From Tigriopus japonicus (Eukaryota > Arthropoda > Copepoda > Harpacticoida > Harpacticidae), in contig CM021322.1 of the NCBI GenBank assembly GCA_010645155.1, forward strand, positions 12,430,397 to 12,494,396: a stretch of DNA of 64,000 nt. The letters run 5' to 3'. Every line of letters begins with the position of its first letter. Positions within the stretch are counted from its first letter, which is position 1. The notes under the pieces were generated by a model. The model was not told the DNA's origin. It did not search any database and saw only the letters and a program-made list of their open reading frames with translations. The translations under genes and the position numbers were made by a program. Shown here one piece after another: positions 57,151-64,000 of the stretch.

Positions 57151-58701
57151 GTAATCTTTTTTCACACTCAATTTGACCTTGAAAAAGATGAAAAATTTGA
57201 CCTTGAAAGCTGACGCGAATCGTGGTTCTTTTAAGGATTCTGCGGAGAAATTTTTAGAGTTTAAGTAAAGGTGTTAACAAATTTCGACAAAGCACAACTT
57301 GGTCGACGCTCGTTTCGTTGAGGCTCATTTCTCCCAACTCATCTCATCGAAAAGTCATGAGGTCGAATCTCACCTGATCAAAAATTCACTTGGCGAAATT
57401 GGCCATGGAGGACTGTAAACTGGAGACCGCTCCTCGTTTCGCCGTTTACGTTAGTAGGGAAATAAGTCTTTCCCAAACACAGTGGATTGCACAGCTCTGG
57501 CTTATGAAATGCCACGACTTTAAATCATTTTTCAACTTCAAAGTGTCAAAATGAACAACTTTGAATGAACTAGTATTTTTTTGGTTAAATAAAATGATTG
57601 AATCCCTAAAGCAAATTGCTAACAGTTCCAAAACTGAAGTGATAGCTATCAAAAGAGGCCATAGACTGGCATTGACGTGAAATACTATCCATATATCTCA
57701 AGCAGATGTTCAAGCATATTAGTTCAATGAAATCCAAAATAATGTTCTTTATTCATTTAAGAACATAGATTGTACAATCTTTGTTATTTCTAGATATTTT
57801 AATAGTTTCCCAAATCATTAGACGTAAACTAAGTTTGTTGTCTTGATGTAGGATTTTTTGATGTCTTTACCAGTCAATATTAGGCATCTAGCAAGGTTCA
57901 TTGACTCCAATTCGTAAGCAGACTCATGAAATATATTTTTCTCAAATTCCAAATTCCACCTCCAAAAATAAGTCTTTCTTCAGGCAGTTCAAACCTTGAA
58001 CATTTTCTCAAGAGAGTACTTTTATGAGGAAAGAATGAGCACTTCAAATAGAAAAATATGAAGTTAAGCACAACTTCATATTTGGTTTACACAAACATTG
58101 ATTCAATACAAAAAGTTATCCACCACAGTATTCCACTTGTTGCTGAACTTAGAAAAACATTCTTTAATCTCTTTTGTTAAATCATTAGCATGGACTTGCT
58201 TAGATGACATGTAATGAGTTGCAAGATGATGTAGCCTTCTTGAAGCCTTTGTTGATGATCGGAGGTATGGTTGGCAACTCTAAAGGGACAGACATTCAAT
58301 CAATTGGCTCAGCTTGAAGTTGATGCTAATTCTCAGTGGTTGTGTGGCTCTGAGTTTGTAATTTAGCAATTGGTTTTTCTAATATGTATACCCAAAGACT
58401 CTTAAATGAGGAATGCATGGCTTATGGGTTCAATTATTCTTCTTTTATTGGACGTTCATCCTCCCTAACAATCAGCCCGCTTTCACTTTTCTTTTTAGAG
58501 AGGGGTTGGATTTGCCAATTTCCAGGACAAAAAATTGAAATTTAGGGATCAGGAATCAACTTCCATACTTCCAGAGGGTAGCCAGTGTTGTGGCATGGGG
58601 CTGAGCACTTAAAACTCATTCTCAAAGGGGCTTATAACGACTTTTCTTTGACAGTTGCTTTCTCCCGCCACAATGTGTTTCTGCCCTACTGATGTAACAG
58701 A
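57151..58701 (+). other. Intron 3, first part, no element recognised
   Basis: About 1.5 kb of the 3459-bp intron 3 (57151-60609). No gene or clear repeat boundary was found. Confidence 0.5.
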
Positions 58702-58968
58702 AGGTCGGTTGTTGAGGTAGTTTGGAAGTAAAGTGGAAGCACATCTAGAAATATAGAAGAAGCATAAAAGAAGCACATGACGCGCAGTAGAAATGACCAT
58801 TCTCAATCAAGTTTCGCTACATAAGCTGTGTTTTTCAAAAGCAGCTTATGAAGCGAAACTTGATCGAGCATGGTTATTTCTACAGCGCGTCATGTGCTTC
58901 TTTTATGCTTCTTCTATGCTTCTAGATGTGCTTCTACTATACTTCCAAACTACATCAACAACCGACCT
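58702..58968. mobile_element. Foldback element, 267 bp, in intron 3
   Basis: Arms of about 125 bp run from AGGTCGGTTGTTGAGGTAGT inward and pair with the sequence ending CATCAACAACCGACCT. They meet at a loop near 58830 (CTGTGTTTTTCAAAAGCAG). A few mismatches only. AGA lies on both sides and may be a 3-bp duplication, but that can occur by chance. Confidence 0.88.
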
Positions 58969-59085
58969 AGAATCTGATGATTGGCGGCGGCAGCGCAGTC
59001 TAGGATTTCAGTGGTCAACTCATTTGTTCGAAAGCCGGCGATTTATTGTTTGCCTTCTTATTAAGTACTCCCTTCCTTTGCAGGT

Positions 59086-59738
59086 GCATAAAATGATTTT
59101 TCGACAATTACAGAAATAATGAAAGCCCATTTTGCTAACAAATTTGCAATGCTGGAGATTGAAAAAAGTTGTGTGTCTACCAAAGCAAAACCTAGTGGAA
59201 AATAAACAATCCAAGGAAGTGTCATGCAAACCTAAGAAAGTCTCTCAAATTTAAAGTCAAACTGAGAATAAAAGATTTGCAGTTGAGATATTCCAAAAAA
59301 TAGCAAAAGAACTTCGTCAGTATGAAGGTGTGGAAGGCTCAATTGTTTTTAAAAGTTGTTTGTCCTTGTATAAAGGCTAGATACTTTACCAATCATGATG
59401 ACAAAATTGTACTTTCTTCTTTCATTTTTCTGTCAAATTGAGAATGAAACAAGTTCTTAAGCTTTGTAAAAGAGATATAAATGCATGCACTTGAAATGTA
59501 AATTTGTCTTTTAATTACTATTTTTTTAAGAGCTAAATTTTTGAGTCATAGTCGGATTGTGTTGTAATAAAAGTAAGTTTATAAGGCCATATAAAGGTGA
59601 GGTAAACTCCTCTGGTAGTTTCCTCGTATTTTTTATCGTTTCTTGAGCCAATTTTCTTGAGTCTCGATATAAGAAAAATCTCGATATAAGCAACACTTTG
59701 CCGCTGACAGAAAAGTTTCTTATATCGAGATTCAACTG
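59086..59738. mobile_element. pogo/Tc1-like MITE, copy B (left end missing)
   Basis: Collinear with 48580-49040, 51205-51358 and 53912-53965. The right end GAGATTCAACTG is followed by TA. Several TCTCGATATAAG motifs sit near the right end. The first about 390 bp of copy A have no counterpart. Confidence 0.75.
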
Positions 59739-59884
59739 TATAATGCATTTTTCAAAGGAATAAATGAAGTTGGTTAGGTTAGGTTAAGTAATGAAATATT
59801 GCTATAGAGAGTTGAATTTACGAGGAAAATGTCGCCCTCTGTTGAGCGGACAGTTAGTGTGACCAAACATGTGAATCAAGACCA

Positions 59885-60310
59885 GACCTGTTCAAGATAT
59901 TTTGAAAAAGTATCTAGATAACTTAGTATTTTCCGCAAAGTATCTAGATAAAGATAGTTTAAGATACTTTCCTGAAAAAAGTATCTAGATAAAGATACTT
60001 TAAGATACTTTCCCGATAAAAGTATCTAGATAAAGATACTTTAAGATACTTTCCCGATAAAAGTATCTAGATAAAGATACTTTTAAGATACTTTCCCGAT
60101 AAAAGTATCTAGATAAAGATACTTTTAGATATTTTCCCGAAAAAAGTATCTAGATAAAGATACTTTAAGATACTTTCCCGAAAAAAGTATCTAGATAAAG
60201 ATACTTTAAGATACTTTTCACAAAACGTATCTATATAAGATACTTCTAGATACTTTTCTTCATTATGCATAATGTCAAATTATTTGTGCATTATGCACAT
60301 TGAAAGTGGA
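59885..60310. mobile_element. TATCTAGATA-array element, partial, upstream of exon 4
   Basis: Begins ACCTGTTCAAGATA, then has about six to seven 41-43-bp units of GTATCTAGATAAAGATACTT. The right part, GATACTTCTAGATACTTTTC followed by ATGTCAAATTATTTGTGCAT, matches 61657-61710. Its own right terminus is not seen. Confidence 0.75.
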
Positions 60311-60330
60311 TGCATTTTACATGTTAAGAC

Positions 60331-60540
60331 TTGCGAGTGAATCGGGCTCCTTCATTGTTCAATTTGTTGCCTATTTGCCTTCGTCGGGAATATGTAGGAG
60401 CTGATCCTCTAACAGCATTTAAGGCAGGATTGGACAAATTTTTGAATACTATTCCTGACCATCCCACTATTCAAGGGTTGGATAGATCTGCCAACAGCAA
60501 CTCATTGGTAGATCAAATAGATCATTGGTACAAAATATGA
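60331..60540 (+). pseudogene. LINE 3' tail fragment in intron 3
   Basis: LFNLLPICLRREY, TAFKAGLDKFLNTIPDHP and SNSLVDQI match the C-terminal end pattern common in LINE reverse transcriptases of aquatic invertebrates. The fragment is about 70 codons and ends in TGA 70 bp before exon 4. It is unrelated to the LINE at 49041-51196 as far as can be seen. Confidence 0.65.
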
Positions 60541-60609
60541 TTGCCTTTATCGACCTATTCGATGAAAAAATACAGCAAACAATAACATCTGAGTTTTGTG
60601 TTTTTGCAG

Positions 60610-61119
60610 ACTTGCTTGTCCAAGGATAATGAATGTGCATTTTCTGCACTAGTGGATGACCCTGAAACCACCTGCGGATGCAAATTGAATTGTCTTGAGG
60701 AGACCTTTAATTTGTTCCCCTCTCAAGGAAAATGGCCTGGGGAAGCGTCGTGGAAAAATATTGCCGAGAAATACAAAATTTCTCGACCCATTGTTAATGT
60801 GAGTGAGGTGGCAAACTTTGGTGGATTAGATTTTGAAGAGTACACGGACTTTCTGTGGCGCAGAAAAGTGGATATGTCAGTCTTAAAAGTCAACATCTTT
60901 CTCCTCTCAAAGGACAGCTTGGAATTTACAGAAAACTTTAAATTCGAGTCAGGATGGGAAATTTTGGCCAATATCGGAGGATCGATGTCTGTCTTCTTGG
61001 GATTATCATTTGTGTCCATGATAGAAGTGATTGGAACCTATTTCATTGGGTTATGGACGCTGTTATCATGCCAACTTTGTAAAAAGTCTCAAAAAATGAA
61101 GAAAGCCAATATCCTTTAA
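60610..61119 (+). CDS. DEG/ENaC channel, exon 4 (residues 344-512)
   Basis: Terminal exon with the remaining extracellular cysteines (TTCGCKLNCLEETF), the second membrane segment and a short basic cytoplasmic tail. GGSMSVFLGLSFVSMIEV (from about residue 466) is the family's TM2 signature. The G-x-S selectivity filter is Gly474-Leu-Ser476, and the glutamate that follows in the signature is present. The acceptor is TTTTTGCAG (ends 60609), phase 0. Stop TAA is at 61117-61119. The deduced protein of about 512 residues is a normal length for the family (pickpocket/ASIC-like). The channel's ligand and ion preference cannot be read from sequence. Confidence 0.92.
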   Translation, partial: TCLSKDNECAFSALVDDPETTCGCKLNCLEETFNLFPSQGKWPGEASWKNIAEKYKISRPIVNVSEVANFGGLDFEEYTDFLWRRKVDMSVLKVNIFLLSKDSLEFTENFKFESGWEILANIGGSMSVFLGLSFVSMIEVIGTYFIGLWTLLSCQLCKKSQKMKKANIL

Positions 61120-61328
61120 TGCAAAAATGTATACCATACCATATTGTAGAGGTTGTAGAGGCTGGCAACGATAGATAAATATCTTGCATTAACTGTAGTA
61201 TTAAATGTGACGATTTATCAATACTTTAATTGCAATTCATTTGTTTTTAGAAAATGAAGGAAAACAACCTTGAACATTCTAAAGAAGTGTTTCTAGGAAA
61301 AAAGTAATTGATTTTTCCTCTAAAAGCA
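61120..61328. other. 3' flank of the channel gene
   Basis: Likely holds the 3' UTR. No clear AATAAA was found before the next element; candidate cleavage sites are not assigned. Confidence 0.4.
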
Positions 61329-61945
61329 TACCTGTTCAATTATCTTATCTAGATAAAAGATAAAGATAAAAGATAGTTTATCTATTATCTAGATACTTTT
61401 TCTGGAAAGTATCTTAAAGTATCTTTATCTAGATACTTTTTTCGGAAAAGTATGTTGAAGTATCTTTATCTAAATATTTTTTCGACAAACTTTCTTGAAA
61501 TATCTTGATCTAGATACTTTTTTTGAAAAACTATCTTAAGCTATCTTTATCTAGATAATGTGTTCTCTCAATCTTTTGTGTTAAAGCATGCATTATGCAT
61601 TGTTTAGTATGCATTATGCATTTTCCCAAAAAGTATCTAGATAAAATACTTCTAGATACTTTTTTTCAGAGTGCATCATGTCAAATTATTTGTGCATTAA
61701 GAAGAAAAGCATCTAGAAGTATCTTATATAGATACGTTTTGTGAAAAGTATCTTAAAGTATCTTATCTAGGTGTTTTTTCGGGAATCTATCTTGAACTAT
61801 CTTTATCTAGATACTTTTTCAGGAAAGTATCTTGAGGCATCTTTATCTAAATCCATTTTTTGAGAAGTATCCTAAACTATCTTTATCTAGATACTTTGCG
61901 GAAAATACTATCTTATCTAGATATTTTTTCAAAGTATCTTGAACA
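61329..61945. mobile_element. TATCTAGATA-array element downstream of exon 4
   Basis: Inverted ends ACCTGTTCAA and TTGAACAAGT enclose many TATCTTTATCTAGATACTTT units in the opposite sense to 59885-60310, plus GCATTATGCATTTTCCC motifs. It appears complete, with both ends, but the target duplication is not clear. Confidence 0.7.
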
Positions 61946-62100
61946 AGTCTGTCAAAAAGCCACCTTGCAGACCATGAACTTTCCGAGCAGTTATGCCAGG
62001 TGGTATATGCAAAGTTAAAGTCTGGCATTTTTTTACACCTATTATGCATGATGTTTTTCGCCTTGGCATATTTTGGCCCACAATAGTTTTAGTCTAGGGT

Positions 62101-63205
62101 AGAGCTCTATATTAGAAAGAGTACAATCATATGCAACGCCATCTAGTTCATTCTGCTCGCAACTGCTCGCCGTTCCCAAAAGGATGCACGAGTACCCTCT
62201 AAGCTGAACAAATTTTCCAAAATATGAGACCAAGATAGCAATTTTTGAGAAACTAAGGGGCCTCGAACCCTTATGAAGGGGTCCAAAATGAACTGTTAGT
62301 GTGTTTCAAATGAGTTAAGATTGCATTACTTGTAAAATTAGGTTTAAAACTTTAAAAGACATTAAGAGAATGAAAATCTATCCCCTTGGACATATTGATG
62401 CAAGTGGTGATGGCTACAATGTGATTGGAAATGAAATTGCAGGGCTGCTGAATTCTCTTCCCTCTTGTGCTTGGCTGTCATGGTCATTGCTGAGAAACAG
62501 CACAGGGAATTTTCTTCCTCTCTTGACTTCACCCCTGACTGCAATTTAAACTTGCCCACCTAGATGCAAGATCACAGGAGTAGCTGGTGGTGGCCAGCAG
62601 GGGAGTCCAGTCAAATGGATGCTTGCTAGCTTCAGATGGCTTGCCCAGCTTGCCCACTGGCACTTGTTAAGAAGGGAACTGATAGGATTGCTGGGCCGGG
62701 CCAGCTTTCTCTCTCTCTCTCTCGCTCGCTCTCTCTCTCTCGCTCTCGCTCGCTCTCTCTCGCTCTCCACACTGAGCCCAGTGAACAAACAAGGAGGACT
62801 TGACTCAAAATTTCAGGGTTGAAAGGTGAAGAAAGGAAAACTCAACATTCTCCTCTCTATCAATATTCTATCTGACACATTTTTATGGTAGGAGCCCTGA
62901 TTGCGAACGTTTTCTCTGAAAAGCATTGATCGGAGTGAGGGGTGAGATATTCATTTTTCTCTTGGTCTTTTAGGTTTTATACTTAATTTTACAAGTAATT
63001 CAGCTTTGAATCATTTGAAACACACTAATAGGTCATTTTGGACCCCTTCATTAAGGTTCTAGGCCCTTTACTTTCTCAAAAGTTGTTACCTTGTTCTCAT
63101 ATTTTGGAAAAGTTGTTCAGCTTAGAGGGTACTTGTGCATTGTTTTGGGAACAAATCAACTAGATGGGGTTGGATATGATTGTACTCTTTCTAATATAGA
63201 GCTCT
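62101..63205. mobile_element. Long-TIR, Mutator-like non-autonomous element (1105 bp)
   Basis: Inverted arms of roughly 250 bp (62101-62365 and 62960-63205) start AGAGCTCTATATTAGAAAGA. A perfect 10-bp duplication AGTCTAGGGT flanks it (62091-62100 and 63206-63215). The interior carries a CT-rich microsatellite and no transposase. Long arms with a 9-11-bp duplication fit the Mutator superfamily. Confidence 0.9.
62709..62769 (+). repeat. CT-rich microsatellite (TCTC/GCTC)
   Basis: About 60 bp of CTCTCT with interspersed CGCT. The Glu/Arg-only and Ser/Leu-only frames across it are artefacts. Confidence 0.95.
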
Positions 63206-63215
63206 AGTCTAGGGT

Positions 63216-63806
63216 CGGAGGGTTGAGCCTCGCCCGGCCAGCAAAGCCAGCCATCGCATCGTCCAAATATTTCCGATGGGCAATTTCAAGTCCGGTATCA
63301 GAATGGCTCTCCGTCTGTGGGCGTGGATTTAGCGTTTAAAAGTTTCCTTGAGAAAGATCGAGTTTTCACTTTAGTTTTGGAACTAGTCTTATACACGAGT
63401 TGAAGACATTTTGGCGCCCTGAGTTGCCTTCGAACGAATTTATAAGCGTGGTCAAGTTCTGCCCCAAAATAATCAAAAATATTACAAACTTTCTTTAAGG
63501 ATATTTCTTTGTTTCTATCAGAAGAATAATTCAAGATGGATCACAAATAACTCAAATGGAATCAAATCCAAAAAGCAGAATGCGCCTAAATTCCTCTTGA
63601 ACTGAGAATTTCACGAAGGCGGGTGTGGGCTCGAAACCGATGCTGTCCCAGGGGAATGGAATTATGTTTTTCTATCTGACATTAGTTGAGCTCAAGAAGT
63701 CGTTTTTAAATTGCAAAAGTTTTTGGGACCACTTTTGAGGTCTAAATGCATCACTGCGTATGTTTTTGAATTCTGTTAATTAGGTCACTGTAGCATGGCC
63801 GAGTGT
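63216..63806. other. No gene recognised
   Basis: 63700-63787 resembles 44830-44915 (both end TTGTTAATTAGGTCAC or near it), marking another dispersed repeat. Nothing else supported. Confidence 0.4.
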
Positions 63807-63960
63807 TGTGAATGACTAGTTGTTTATTGTCTTAGAGACACAGATATATATAAGACATTGTAGATTGACTAGAGAGGAGCACGTAAGAGAGAGCAAGGCG
63901 GGAATACTACATCTCCCCCTTCCCGGTGTCTCCAAGACAATAAACATCTAGTCATTCACA
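63807..63960 (+). repeat. Probable 5' LTR of a retrotransposon entering from the right edge
   Basis: Starts TGTGAATGACTAG and ends CTAGTCATTCACA, with a TATA-like ATATATATAAG and AATAAAC near the 3' end, and the stretch ACTACATCTCCCCC. An ATG (63985) opens a frame 24 bp beyond, running off the window. The element type cannot be fixed from this piece. Confidence 0.6.
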
Positions 63961-64000
63961 ATCCTACCGACGAGACCGTGAGAGATGGATTCACAATCCT

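Noticed and set aside
59966..60240. CRISPR-like array of 41-bp units
   Set aside because: Units are contiguous tandem copies with no spacers; these are transposon-internal repeats.
62546..62822. Arg/Glu-repeat and Ser/Leu-repeat proteins
   Set aside because: Products of a CT microsatellite.

Overview
The window is eukaryotic, almost certainly from an arthropod and most likely a crustacean. It holds one recognisable spliced host gene, a DEG/ENaC-type cation channel, in a sea of transposable elements. The evidence is GT-AG introns, LTR retrotransposons of the BEL/Pao and Ty1/copia types, APE-type LINEs, tRNA-derived SINEs and many non-autonomous DNA transposons. The short-LTR copia element recalls copia lineages reported from crustaceans. 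The species is not identified. A 22-base run of N (18842-18863) marks an assembly gap.

Layout. 0-7.5 kb: a duplicated segment with an inverted core (also present at 45-47 kb), a hAT-type MITE, and a decayed relative of the transposase-like gene found intact-looking at 32-35 kb. 7.5-18.2 kb: a minus-strand BEL/Pao element whose gag is split by a complete copia element (13624-18040) with identical 124-bp LTRs, a 5-bp target duplication, an initiator-tRNA-type primer site and an unbroken 1334-codon frame. 19-31 kb: non-autonomous elements, mostly hAT-like with 8-bp target duplications. One has an internal 374-bp unit amplified in tandem; another is split by a Mutator-like MITE with a perfect 9-bp duplication. 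31.8-34.9 kb: a 3.08-kb DNA transposon with ~233-bp terminal inverted repeats, carrying a ~661-codon transposase-like gene with one premature stop. I cannot assign it to a named superfamily, and it is the best candidate here for something poorly described.

36.3-61.1 kb: the DEG/ENaC gene on the plus strand, four coding exons (36286-36459, 56225-56787, 56859-57150, 60610-61119; about 512 residues). Intron 1 is 19.8 kb and filled with nested insertions: two copies of one LINE in opposite orientations, a SINE, a hAT MITE inside the first LINE, a pogo-like MITE split by the second LINE and by a composite of inverted LTRs, and hAT-like elements built of short repeated motifs. Intron 3 holds a near-perfect foldback, a second pogo-like copy, a TATCTAGATA-rich array and a LINE tail.

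62.1-63.2 kb is a long-TIR, Mutator-like element with a perfect 10-bp duplication. The window ends in what looks like the 5' LTR of another retrotransposon.

The genes do not form a pathway. Many element boundaries were set from target-site duplications, and some were confirmed by comparison with an uninterrupted copy of the host repeat in this window. Most short open frames elsewhere are chance.
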